From assembly GCF_006439055.1 (NCBI RefSeq), contig NZ_RCZC01000002.1, positions 278,106 through 342,105 on the forward strand: a stretch of 64,000 nt of DNA, in the 5' to 3' direction. Below are positions 42,105 to 50,071 of the stretch, in pieces. Position 1 is the first letter of the stretch. Each line of letters begins with the position of its first letter. The notes below the pieces were generated by a model, which saw only the letters and a program-made list of their open reading frames with translations, did no database searches and had not been told where the DNA came from. Position numbers and translations under genes: made by a program. The stretch comes from Sphingomonas glacialis. Lineage in GTDB: Bacteria; Pseudomonadota; Alphaproteobacteria; Sphingomonadales; Sphingomonadaceae.

Positions 42105-42569
42105 ATGTTGCTTCTCGCTTTGGCGCTCGCACTTCAGACCACCCCGCCCGGCGAGGATGCGGTCGATCCCTATCTGCAAAGCAATGCCAATGCCGGCGCG
42201 ACCCCGTTCACGGGGACTGCGATGCTCGCCGCGTTCCACGGTCGTGCGGGGATTGATCGGATCGCCGACGATCTCGTCACGCGGATCGTGGCCGACCCGC
42301 GAATCGCCGACATCTTCAAGGGGCAGGACGAAGTGCGGTTGCGGCGGCTGCTCAAAGAGCAGTTCTGCTACATCCTCAATGGCGGCTGCGCCTATAGTGG
42401 ACGGACGATGCGCGAGGGGCACAGGAATCTCGGGCTGCAGACCGCCGATGTCGGCGCGCTAATCGAGGACCTCCAGGCGGCGATGCGCACGGAGCGCGTG
42501 GCCTTCCACGCGCAGAACCGTTTTCTCGCCAAGCTGGCGCCGATGAAGCGCGCGGTCGTCGAACGCTGA
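42105..42569 (+). CDS. Secreted group-1 truncated haemoglobin
   Basis: 154-residue truncated (2-on-2) haemoglobin with a hydrophobic export signal (MLLLALALALQ), so probably periplasmic, which is unusual because most are cytosolic. The proximal heme ligand is His106 in MREGHRNLGL. By hand alignment to M. tuberculosis trHbN (EDFY...VADP), the distal Tyr B10 is replaced by Val58 and E11 by Lys84, an atypical pocket. Two extra Cys, 88 and 95 (FCYILNGGC), could form a disulfide. Such globins bind O2, NO or CO. It follows the DUF3034 gene by 15 bp and precedes tetR by 69 bp. Binding ligand and role cannot be read. Confidence 0.87.
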   Translation: MLLLALALALQTTPPGEDAVDPYLQSNANAGATPFTGTAMLAAFHGRAGIDRIADDLVTRIVADPRIADIFKGQDEVRLRRLLKEQFCYILNGGCAYSGRTMREGHRNLGLQTADVGALIEDLQAAMRTERVAFHAQNRFLAKLAPMKRAVVER

Positions 42570-42623
42570 CAGGCCCCGGCCCTCAGCGATTGTGACACAT
42601 CTGGACGTTTCGCCGCAAACGCC

Positions 42624-42640
42624 TATATACCGAACGGTAT
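42624..42640 (+). promoter_or_regulatory. tetR promoter -10 and autoregulatory operator
   Basis: A -10-like TATATA at 42624-42629 (CTGGAC 17 nt upstream as a weak -35) runs into the palindrome ATACCG-AA-CGGTAT at 42627-42640. The tetR ATG at 42639 uses the last two bases of the operator, so the message is probably leaderless. The same arrangement recurs at 43315-43331. Confidence 0.6.
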
Positions 42641-43253
42641 GAATAGCGTTTGCTCCATCTCGCCCCCGAAAGGGAGGCCGCGCGAGTTCGACATCGACGT
42701 GGCGCTGGGCCAGGCTTTGCTGGTGTTCTGGCGGAACGGCTATGAAGCCGCGTCGATGACCGAGCTGACCGCCGCGATGGGGATCACCAAGCCGAGCCTG
42801 TATGCCGCGTTCGGCAATAAGGAGCAGCTGTTCCACAAGGCGCTCGACCTCTACGAACGCGAGAAGCTCGCTTATATGACCTCGGCGCTCGAAGCGCCGA
42901 CCGCGCGCGCCGTCGCCGAGCGGCTGCTCCGTGGAGCGCTCGAGATGCAGATGAGCACCTGCGACCCCAAGGGGTGTCTCGGCGTAATCAGCGCGGCGAC
43001 CTGCGGCGCCGAGGCCGAGCCGATCAAGGCCGAAGTCGTCAAACGTCGCGCATCGTCCGAGGCAGCGCTGATCAAGCGCTTCGCTGATGCGCAGAGCGCC
43101 GGCGAATTTCCCGAAGGCATGACGCCCGAAGCGCTCACGCGGTTTCTCTTCGCAATCCTGCAGGGCATTGCGCTGCAAGGCGGATCGGGTGCGACGTGTG
43201 CCGAGCTGTCGCAGCTCGTCGAAACCAGCATGGCGGTTTGGCCGACCCAATAA
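42639..43253 (+). CDS. TetR/AcrR-family repressor of the RND operon
   Basis: 204-residue TetR-type regulator. The N-terminal helix-turn-helix is clear: GRPREFDIDVALGQALLVFW and ASMTELTAAMGITKPSLYAAFGNKEQLFHKAL. The C-terminal ligand domain is helical with three Cys within about 20 residues (MSTCDPKGCLGVISAATCG), which might sense thiol-reactive compounds. It is the first gene before an RND pump operon in the same direction. Closely matching palindromes, ATACCG-N2-CGGTAT at its own start and ATACC-N4-GGTAT at the pump promoter, imply that it represses both. No ribosome-binding site precedes the ATG at 42639, consistent with a leaderless message. The inducer is unknown. Confidence 0.9.
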   Translation: MNSVCSISPPKGRPREFDIDVALGQALLVFWRNGYEAASMTELTAAMGITKPSLYAAFGNKEQLFHKALDLYEREKLAYMTSALEAPTARAVAERLLRGALEMQMSTCDPKGCLGVISAATCGAEAEPIKAEVVKRRASSEAALIKRFADAQSAGEFPEGMTPEALTRFLFAILQGIALQGGSGATCAELSQLVETSMAVWPTQ

Positions 43254-43270
43254 AAACTTGTCGCGAATTA

Positions 43271-43331
43271 TTCTGACCGGTACAGAATGCAGTTGACGCA
43301 CCAAACGGCGCCTTTATATACCGACTGGTAT
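43271..43331 (+). promoter_or_regulatory. RND operon promoter with TetR-type operator
   Basis: -35 TTGACG at 43293-43298 and -10 TATATA at 43315-43320 (16-nt spacing) form a good sigma70-type promoter. The operator ATACC-GACT-GGTAT at 43318-43331 overlaps the -10 and start point, matching the tetR operator. A second weak inverted repeat, TTCTG-N7-CAGAA at 43271-43287, lies just upstream of the -35. Confidence 0.7.
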
Positions 43332-43381
43332 TGAAGCTGGATCCTAACGCGGACCCGGTAGCGGCAAAAGGGTCTGCGCCC

Positions 43382-43402
43382 ATGACCATCACGATCACCT
43401 GA
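43382..43402 (+). CDS. Six-residue leader ORF (MTITIT) before the RND operon
   Basis: Seven codons: ATG ACC ATC ACG ATC ACC TGA, encoding Met-Thr-Ile-Thr-Ile-Thr. It lies about 55 nt after the predicted transcription start and seven bases before a strong intrinsic terminator. AAAAGGG about nine bases upstream could be its ribosome-binding site, partly held in a hairpin (43349-43356 with 43370-43377, one G-U pair). The layout is that of a transcription attenuator in which ribosome position controls readthrough. Translation has not been shown, and short ORFs arise by chance. Confidence 0.45.
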   Translation: MTITIT

Positions 43403-43408
43403 CCCACT

Positions 43409-43434
43409 GCCCGGCGGCCAACCGCTGGGCTTTT
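43409..43434 (+). terminator. Intrinsic terminator in the RND operon leader (attenuator)
   Basis: GCCCGGCGG at 43409-43417 pairs with CCGCTGGGC at 43422-43430 (one G-U pair, loop CCAA), followed by TTTT and a T-rich stretch. It stands between the promoter and the first gene, 143 nt before the start at 43578. An upstream AGCGG at 43360-43364 can pair with CCGCT in the right arm, giving a possible alternative structure. Confidence 0.75.
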
Positions 43435-43577
43435 CTGTAAATTTTCATGGCCAACCCGCAGGATGCACGCGCTTCCTGCAATGGTCTGTCACGCCCATCG
43501 GGCGGCCGTTGCGGACGGACGTCGCTCCGCAGCGCCTGTCGCCCACCCGTCCGCCAAAGACCCATAGGGGGAATTTC

Positions 43578-43973
43578 ATGGCCTATCTGGACCTCGACAA
43601 CATGTTCGCCGCGCCTGTCGCCAGCCGCACCCAGACGCCGGCGGCGGTGAAGGCCGCCGGCTTCTCCGCGCTCGAGTGGAGCGTCATCGCGCTCGCCCAG
43701 CGCGACACGCTCGGCAGTCTCAACACGCCGGGACGGCTGTCGCGCGCGCTTGGCGGCCTGTTCGGCGGCGGCACCACGTCACGGCTCGCCGATCCCAAGC
43801 TCGAAGCGCTCCGCCGCGCCGCGGTCCATGCGCGGCATCGCGGCTTTGCCCTGCCCTCGTCCGAAATCGCGCATTTCCATTCGGTCGGCTTCAGCGAAGC
43901 GCAGCTCGAAACGCTGGTCACCAGCGTGACCGGAATGCGTGTCGGCCGAACCGACCGGAGGATCTTCGCATGA
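43578..43973 (+). CDS. Small uncharacterised protein at the head of the RND operon
   Basis: 131-residue soluble protein that I do not recognise; no signal peptide or membrane segment. The middle holds FSALEWSVIALAQRDTLGSL and a Gly-rich linker (GGLFGGGTTSRL), and the C-terminal third is helical (EIAHFHSVGFSEAQLETLV). A strong GGGGGA ribosome-binding site precedes the ATG at 43578. Its stop overlaps the start of the pump adaptor gene (ATGA), so it is made with the pump. That coupling suggests a regulatory or accessory role in efflux, but there is no direct evidence. Confidence 0.75.
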   Translation: MAYLDLDNMFAAPVASRTQTPAAVKAAGFSALEWSVIALAQRDTLGSLNTPGRLSRALGGLFGGGTTSRLADPKLEALRRAAVHARHRGFALPSSEIAHFHSVGFSEAQLETLVTSVTGMRVGRTDRRIFA

Positions 43974-45241
43974 ACATGATAACGCCGATCGATACGCCGC
44001 ACGATCTTCGCTCCGGGTCTGATACGCTCCCTCCAAGGCATCGCAATCGCTGGCAGAAGCGCGCGCTGATCCTCGTCCCGATCGCGATCGCCGGGGTCGT
44101 CGGGGTCAAGCTGTTCGATCATTCCGACGCCGTCGCGGCGCTTCCGCCGCCCGCCGCGGTGACGATCGCCACCCCGCTGGTCCGCCAGATCAGCGAGTGG
44201 GACGATTATGTCGGCCGCTTCGCCCCGAGCCGCAGCGTCGAGGTCCGTCCGCGTGTGGCGGGCGAAGTGACCGGGGTGCATTTCCACGATGGCGACGTCG
44301 TCAGGCAGGGCCAGTTGCTCTTCTCGATCGACGCCCGCCCCTTCGCCGCCGCGCTCGCCGAGGCGCGCGCCAACGAAGCCAGTGCGCAGAGCGCGCTGGT
44401 CCTCGCACGGTCCGATCTCGGCCGCGCCACTCGGCTGGTCGCCGATGATGCGGTGTCGGCAGGCGAGGTCGATGCGCTGCGTGGCAAATTGCAGGCGGCA
44501 CAAGCCGGATTGGCCGCAGCCCAGGCGCGCGTCCGCGCCCGCGCGCTCGACGTCTCCTTTACCCAGATCCGCGCACCGATCGGCGGGCGGATCTCGGATC
44601 GGCGGGTCGATGCGGGCAATCAGGTCGCCGGCGGCGAAGGCACGGGCGGCACCGTGCTGACGACTATCAACGCGCTCGACCCGATCTACTTCACCTTCGA
44701 CGGCTCGGAGGCGCTGTTCCTCAAGACGCAGCGCAATCGCCAGCCGGGCGCCGCGGCGCCTGCGGTCGAGATCCAGCTGCAGGACGAAACGAGTCATCGC
44801 TGGAAGGGCAAGCTCGATTTCACCGACAATGGGCTCGACACGCATTCGGGCACGATCCGCGGGCGCGCGGTGCTGTCCAATCCCGGGCTGTTCCTGACGC
44901 CGGGGATGTTCGGCAACATGCGGCTGGCGAGCGCCGGGACCAAGGCGGCGCTGCTCGTCCCCGACGATGCGGTGCAGACCGATCAGGCGCGCAAGGTCCT
45001 GCTGACGGTCGACGCCAACAATGTCGTGACCGCCAAGCCGGTCGTGCTCGGCGCGGTGGTCGATGGGATGCGCGTCGTCCGATCGGGCGTGGGCCCGCAG
45101 GATCGCATCATCATCAAGGGCACGCAGATGGCGATGCCCGGGGCAAAGGTCGCGCCGACGGTCGGCAAGATCGCGGTGTCGGCGGATACCACGGCGCCGA
45201 CCGCGCAACCGATCGCGGGCGAAGCGACGCTGAGCCGATAG
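43970..45241 (+). CDS. RND efflux periplasmic adaptor (AcrA/MexA family)
   Basis: 423-residue membrane fusion protein. One N-terminal membrane anchor (ALILVPIAIAGVVGVKLF) is followed by lipoyl half motif (RVAGEVTGVHFHDGDVVRQG), a helical hairpin, the second lipoyl half (FTQIRAPIGGRISDRRVDAG), the beta-barrel and membrane-proximal domains (GMFGNMRLA, VLLTVDANNVVTAKPV). It links the RND pump to the outer-membrane duct. The ATG at 43970 overlaps the stop of the small upstream gene. An inverted-repeat element separates it from the pump gene. The frame continues upstream without coding meaning. Confidence 0.95.
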   Translation: MNMITPIDTPHDLRSGSDTLPPRHRNRWQKRALILVPIAIAGVVGVKLFDHSDAVAALPPPAAVTIATPLVRQISEWDDYVGRFAPSRSVEVRPRVAGEVTGVHFHDGDVVRQGQLLFSIDARPFAAALAEARANEASAQSALVLARSDLGRATRLVADDAVSAGEVDALRGKLQAAQAGLAAAQARVRARALDVSFTQIRAPIGGRISDRRVDAGNQVAGGEGTGGTVLTTINALDPIYFTFDGSEALFLKTQRNRQPGAAAPAVEIQLQDETSHRWKGKLDFTDNGLDTHSGTIRGRAVLSNPGLFLTPGMFGNMRLASAGTKAALLVPDDAVQTDQARKVLLTVDANNVVTAKPVVLGAVVDGMRVVRSGVGPQDRIIIKGTQMAMPGAKVAPTVGKIAVSADTTAPTAQPIAGEATLSR

Positions 45242-45249
45242 ACCCTGCC

Positions 45250-45333
45250 CGTCATCCCCGCGAAAGCGGGGATCCCGCTTCTTCTCCGACGACGGGCCAA
45301 GGCAGCGGGATTCCCGCTTTCGCGGGAATGACG
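45250..45333. repeat. Palindromic REP-like element between adaptor and RND pump
   Basis: Two arms, 45250-45279 and 45304-45333, are inverted copies that agree at 28 of 30 positions around the core CCGCGAAAGCGGG. Each arm is itself a small hairpin. This CGTCATCCCCGCGAAAGC type of sequence is a widespread repetitive extragenic palindrome. It sits inside the operon and may shape mRNA stability of the two genes. Confidence 0.8.
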
Positions 45334-45461
45334 GCGGGGCGGCGGGCTTGCCCCAGATACTGACCCAATAGCCGATCGATTCATCACTGCCGTTCGTCGC
45401 GTCGGCGTCCGCTCCTGGACGCCGCTCGGTGGCGTGCGCGCTTCTTCGAGGGACACTGTCC

Positions 45462-48400
45462 ATGCGCTTCTCGCGCTTCTTCATCACCCGGCCGATCTTC
45501 GCCGGAGTCATCGCGGTGGTCATCACCATCGTCGGGCTGATCGCCTATTTCAGCCTGCCCGTGTCGCAATATCCCGACATCGTGCCGCCGACCGTGACGG
45601 TCAGCGCGACCTATCCGGGCGCCTCGGCGGAAACGGTCGCCGAGACCGTCGCCGCGCCGATCGAGCAGGAAATCAACGGCGTCGACAACATGCTGTACCA
45701 GTCGTCGCAATCGACCGGCGACGGCAAGGTGACGATCACCGTCACCTTCAAGATCGGCACCAATCTGGATGCAGCGCAGGTGCTGGTGCAGAACCGCGTC
45801 GCGGTCGCGGTGCCGCGGCTGCCCGAAGACGTGCAGCGCCTTGGCGTCGTCACGCGGAAAACCAGCCCCGACTTCCTGATGGTCGTCAATCTGGTCTCGC
45901 CCGACAATTCGCTCGATCGCGGCTACATCTCCAATTACGCGCTGACGCAGGTGCGCGATCGCCTCAGCCGCATCGATGGCGTCGGTGACGTGCAGCTGTT
46001 CGGCGCGCGCGACTATTCGATGCGCGTGTGGATCGACCCCGGCCGCGCCGCGGCGCTTGATCTGACAGCGGGCGAGATCGTCGCTGCGCTTCGGGCGCAG
46101 AACGTCCAGGTCGCGGCGGGCACGCTCGGCCAGCCGCCCTACGCCACCGGCAACGCCTTCCAGCTCAACGTCGAGACGCAGGGCCGACTGACCGACCCGA
46201 AGCAGTTCGCCGACGTGGTGATCCGCACCGACAAGGACGGTCGTCAGGTCAAGGTCTCCGACGTCGCCCGCGTCGAGCTCGGCGCGCAGGATTACGGCGC
46301 CAACACCTATCTCAGCGGCAAGCCGACCGTCATCGCCGCCGTCTTCCAACGCCCCGGTTCCAACGCGCTCGCCGCCGCACAGGCGGTGTCGGCCGAGATG
46401 GAGACGATGTCGAAGAAGTTCCCCAAGGGGCTCGCCTATCGCGTGATCTACAATCCGACCGAATTCATCGCCCAGTCGATCGACGCGGTGAAGCACACGC
46501 TGATCGAAGCGATGATCCTCGTCGTGCTCGTCATCCTCGTCTTCCTGCAGAAATGGCGTGCGGCGATCATCCCGATCGTCGCGATCCCGGTCTCGCTGAT
46601 CGGCACCTTCGCGGTGCTCGCGGCGGTCGGTTACTCGCTCAACAACCTCTCGCTGTTCGGTCTGGTGCTCGCGATCGGCATCGTCGTCGATGACGCGATC
46701 GTCGTGGTCGAGAATGTCGAGCGCAACCTCGAACACGGCCTCTCCCCGCTCGAGGCGGCGCGCAAGTCGATGGACGAGGTGTCGGGTGCGCTCGTCGCGA
46801 TCGTGCTGGTGCTCTGCGCGGTGTTCATCCCGACCGTGTTCCTCACCGGCCTGTCGGGCGCCTTCTACCGTCAGTTCGCGGTGACGATCTCGACCGCGAC
46901 GATCATCTCGCTGCTGCTCTCGCTGACGCTGTCGCCAGCGCTCGCGGCGATGCTGCTCAAGCCGCATACCCCGGCGGATTCGGGCGGGCGCCTGACGCGC
47001 CTCGTCCGCCGCGCGGGCGATAGCTTCAACCGCGGTTTCGAGCGGATGAGCGAGGCCTATGGCCGCATGACGCTGCGCCTCGTCAGCGCACCGCGGAAAA
47101 TGATGCTGGCGTACGGCGCGTTGATCGCGCTGACCGCCGTCGTCTTCACGGTCACGCCGTCGGGCTTCGTGCCGGCACAGGATCAGGGCTACTTCCTGAC
47201 GATCATCCAGCTGCCGCCAGGATCGGCGGTCGATCGCACCGATGCGGTGATGCAGAAGGTCGCCAAGCGCATCCTGCCGCTCGCCGGGGTCAAGGGCGCG
47301 GTGATGCTCGCCGGGTTCGACGGCCCGTCGCAGACGCTCGCGCCGAACAGCGCAGCGGCGTACATCCCGCTCAAGAGCTTCGAGGAGCGTCGCAAGCTCG
47401 GCGTCAGCCTCGCCTCGATCATGGGCGAGGCACAGAAGGCGACCGCCGACATCAACGAGGCGCGCCTGCTGATCGTCCCGCCCCCGCTGATCCAGGGGAT
47501 CGGCTCGGCCGGCGGCTATCGCCTGATGGTGCAGGACCTGCAGGGCCACGGCTATCAGGAGATGGGCAAGACCGCCTACGGCCTGATCGGCCAGGCGAAC
47601 CAGACCAAGGGGCTCGCGCAGGTCTATACCTTCTTCGACACCGCCACCCCGCGCATCTTCGCCGATGTCGATCGTACCAAGGCGAACATGCTGGGTGTGC
47701 CCCCCGAGCGCGTGTTCGAGGCGTTGCAGGTCTATCTCGGGTCGGCGTTCGTCAACGACTTCAACCTGCTCGGCCGCACCTACCGCGTCACCGCCCAGGC
47801 CGACGCTCCGTTCCGTAACACCACCGCCGATATCGCCAACCTCAAGACCCGCTCGAACACCGGGCAGATGGTGCCGATCGGCGCGGTCTCGACCTTCCGC
47901 GACAAGACCGGGCCGTATCGCGTCGTGCGCTACAATCTGTTCCCGGCGGTCGAGGTCGATGGCGACACCGCCAAGGGGTCGTCCTCGGGCCAGTCGCTTG
48001 TCGCGATGGAGAAGCTCGCCGATACAGCCTTGCCGACGGGCTATGCGCACGAATGGACCGGGATTGCCTATCAGCAGAAGTCGGCCGGCAGTACCGCAGG
48101 GCTCGTCTTCGGCATGGCGGTGCTGTTCGTCTTCCTAGTGCTCGCCGCGCAATATGAGAGCCTGACGCTGCCGCTCGCGATCATCCTGATCGTGCCGATG
48201 TGCCTGCTCGCGGCAATGACCGGGGTGAATTTGCGCGGGATGGACAATAACGTCCTGACGCAGATCGGCCTGGTCGTGCTGATCGCGCTCGCCGCGAAGA
48301 ACGCGATCCTCGTGGTCGAGTTCGCCAAGCAGGCCGAGGAAGAGGACGGCCTGTCGCCGATCGAGGCGGCCGTCCGTGCCGCCAAGGACCGGTTGCGGCC

Positions 48401-48659
48401 GATCCTGATGACGAGCTTCGCCTTCATCCTCGGCGCGGTGCCGCTGGTGATCGCCGAAGGGGCTGGCGCCGAATTGCGCCAGGCGCTCGGCACCGCGGTG
48501 TTCTTCGGGATGATCGGCGTCACCGGCTTCGGCCTGCTCTTCACCCCCACCTTCTATGTCGTCGCGCGCGCGCTGGCGAAGCGGCTCGAACGCCGCCGCC
48601 CCGACCCGCACGCGACGCATGGCCCCGCTGCCGCCCCCACGCTGCAGCCAGCCGAATAG
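45462..48659 (+). CDS. RND multidrug efflux pump (HAE1, AcrB/MexB type)
   Basis: 1065-residue inner-membrane pump, a trimeric proton/drug antiporter that captures compounds from the periplasm and inner-membrane leaflet. Twelve helices and two large periplasmic loops are seen. The proton relay pair is Asp410-Asp411 in IGIVVDDAIVVVENVERN. The N-terminus (FFITRPIFAGVIAVVITIVG) and docking/porter motifs (SQYPDIVPPTVTVSATYPGA, GSAVDRTDAVMQKV) are typical. GAGGGA precedes the ATG at 45462. It follows the adaptor by 220 bp containing a REP element and precedes its outer-membrane factor by eight bases. Substrates cannot be read. Confidence 0.97.
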   Translation: MRFSRFFITRPIFAGVIAVVITIVGLIAYFSLPVSQYPDIVPPTVTVSATYPGASAETVAETVAAPIEQEINGVDNMLYQSSQSTGDGKVTITVTFKIGTNLDAAQVLVQNRVAVAVPRLPEDVQRLGVVTRKTSPDFLMVVNLVSPDNSLDRGYISNYALTQVRDRLSRIDGVGDVQLFGARDYSMRVWIDPGRAAALDLTAGEIVAALRAQNVQVAAGTLGQPPYATGNAFQLNVETQGRLTDPKQFADVVIRTDKDGRQVKVSDVARVELGAQDYGANTYLSGKPTVIAAVFQRPGSNALAAAQAVSAEMETMSKKFPKGLAYRVIYNPTEFIAQSIDAVKHTLIEAMILVVLVILVFLQKWRAAIIPIVAIPVSLIGTFAVLAAVGYSLNNLSLFGLVLAIGIVVDDAIVVVENVERNLEHGLSPLEAARKSMDEVSGALVAIVLVLCAVFIPTVFLTGLSGAFYRQFAVTISTATIISLLLSLTLSPALAAMLLKPHTPADSGGRLTRLVRRAGDSFNRGFERMSEAYGRMTLRLVSAPRKMMLAYGALIALTAVVFTVTPSGFVPAQDQGYFLTIIQLPPGSAVDRTDAVMQKVAKRILPLAGVKGAVMLAGFDGPSQTLAPNSAAAYIPLKSFEERRKLGVSLASIMGEAQKATADINEARLLIVPPPLIQGIGSAGGYRLMVQDLQGHGYQEMGKTAYGLIGQANQTKGLAQVYTFFDTATPRIFADVDRTKANMLGVPPERVFEALQVYLGSAFVNDFNLLGRTYRVTAQADAPFRNTTADIANLKTRSNTGQMVPIGAVSTFRDKTGPYRVVRYNLFPAVEVDGDTAKGSSSGQSLVAMEKLADTALPTGYAHEWTGIAYQQKSAGSTAGLVFGMAVLFVFLVLAAQYESLTLPLAIILIVPMCLLAAMTGVNLRGMDNNVLTQIGLVVLIALAAKNAILVVEFAKQAEEEDGLSPIEAAVRAAKDRLRPILMTSFAFILGAVPLVIAEGAGAELRQALGTAVFFGMIGVTGFGLLFTPTFYVVARALAKRLERRRPDPHATHGPAAAPTLQPAE

Positions 48660-48667
48660 GAACGATC

Positions 48668-50071
48668 ATGAAAACCGTCCTGCTCACCAGCCTTTCCGCG
48701 CTCGCCCTTTCCGCGTGCGCCGCTGGGCCCAGCTACGTCGCCCCCCTGCCCCCGCCGACCGCCGCTGCGCCCTTCGTCACGGCGAATACGGCGACGATCA
48801 CCGCCGATGCCGACCAGAATTGGTGGCGGCTGTACCGCGATCCCGTGCTCGACGGTCTCGTCACCGATGCGCTGGCGGCGAACACCGATTTGCGCGTCGC
48901 GGTCGCGCGGCTCGACACGGCACGCGCTTCGCTGCGCGGGGCCAAGACCGACCGCGAGCCGCAGATCGATCTCGGCGCGAGCGGGAATTACGCGCGGGCA
49001 TCCCAGCTGCAGAGCTTGCCGGGCTTCGCGCGTGAACGGGCCACCTACGATGTCGGGCTCGACGTCAGCTACGAGCTCGATCTGTCGGGCCGCGTCCGCC
49101 GCAACGTCGAGGCGGCGCGCGGTGACGTCGGGGCGGCGCAGGCCGATGCCGATGCGGTGCGCGTCTCGATCGTCGCCGCCACGACGCGTGCCTATGTCGA
49201 TGCCGCCTCCTCGGCCGAGCGGCTCGCGGTCGCGCGGCGGATCGTCGACCTGCTCGAAAAGTCCACCACGCTGACCGGCAAACGCGTCGAGGCCGGGCGC
49301 GCGACCAAGCTCGACCAGGTCCGCATCGCCGCATTGCGCGATCAGCGCGCCGCGCTCATTCCGCAGATCGAGGGCGAGCGGCAGGCGGCGCTGTTCCGCC
49401 TGGCGACGCTCACCGGCCGTACGCCGCGCGATCTGCCCGCCAACGCCGGCGCCCGGAGCACCACGCCGCGCATCGACCAGCCGATCCCGATCGGCGACGG
49501 CGCGGCTCTGCTCGGTCGTCGTCCCGACGTCCGCGCGGCCGAACGCCGCCTCGCCGCGGCGACCGCGCGGATCGGGGTGCAGACCTCGCAGCTCTATCCG
49601 CAGATTTCGCTCGGTGCGTCGATCGGATCGACCGCGACCACCGTCGGCGACATCTTCACCGGTGGACCGGTGCGCTGGCTGCTCGGCCCGCTGCTCAACT
49701 GGTCGCTCAATCAATCGGCGGCGCGTGCCAAGATAGCAGGCGCCAAGGCCGAGACGCGCGGCGCGCTCGCGACCTTCGACGGCAGCGTGCTCACCGCGCT
49801 CGAGGAAACCGAGACCGCGCTGTCGAGCTATGCCCGCGAGCTCGACCGCCGCACCCAGCTGCAATCGGCGCGCGACAATGCCGCGACCGCCGCGCGCATC
49901 ACTCGCGCCCGCCAGCGCGAGGGCACGATCGACTTCCTCGAAGTGCTCGATGCCGAACGCACCTTCGCCGATAGCGATGCCGAACTGGCGTCCGCCGACG
50001 CGCGGATCGCCGACGCGCAGATCGACCTGTTCCGCGCGCTCGGGGGTGGTTGGCAAACCGCCCGAACCTAA
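48668..50071 (+). CDS. NodT-family outer-membrane factor of the RND system
   Basis: 467-residue TolC-like lipoprotein with lipobox ALSAC (Cys17). Two OEP repeats follow with long coiled-coil helices; family segments are NWWRLYRDPVLDGLV, VSYELDLSGRVRRNVEAARG, GRRPDVRAAERRLAAATARIG and FLEVLDAERTF. AGGAA immediately before the ATG supports the start. It ends the TetR-regulated efflux operon, supplying the exit duct for the RND pump. Confidence 0.95.
   Translation: MKTVLLTSLSALALSACAAGPSYVAPLPPPTAAAPFVTANTATITADADQNWWRLYRDPVLDGLVTDALAANTDLRVAVARLDTARASLRGAKTDREPQIDLGASGNYARASQLQSLPGFARERATYDVGLDVSYELDLSGRVRRNVEAARGDVGAAQADADAVRVSIVAATTRAYVDAASSAERLAVARRIVDLLEKSTTLTGKRVEAGRATKLDQVRIAALRDQRAALIPQIEGERQAALFRLATLTGRTPRDLPANAGARSTTPRIDQPIPIGDGAALLGRRPDVRAAERRLAAATARIGVQTSQLYPQISLGASIGSTATTVGDIFTGGPVRWLLGPLLNWSLNQSAARAKIAGAKAETRGALATFDGSVLTALEETETALSSYARELDRRTQLQSARDNAATAARITRARQREGTIDFLEVLDAERTFADSDAELASADARIADAQIDLFRALGGGWQTART

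Noticed and set aside
43447..43650. 67-codon plus-strand ORF in the RND leader
   Set aside because: Overlaps the well-supported 43578 gene in another frame and has an Arg/Ser/Pro-rich shadow composition.
45384..48050. 888-codon minus-strand frame opposite the RND pump
   Set aside because: Charged low-complexity antisense frame; the RND pump on the other strand is unambiguous.
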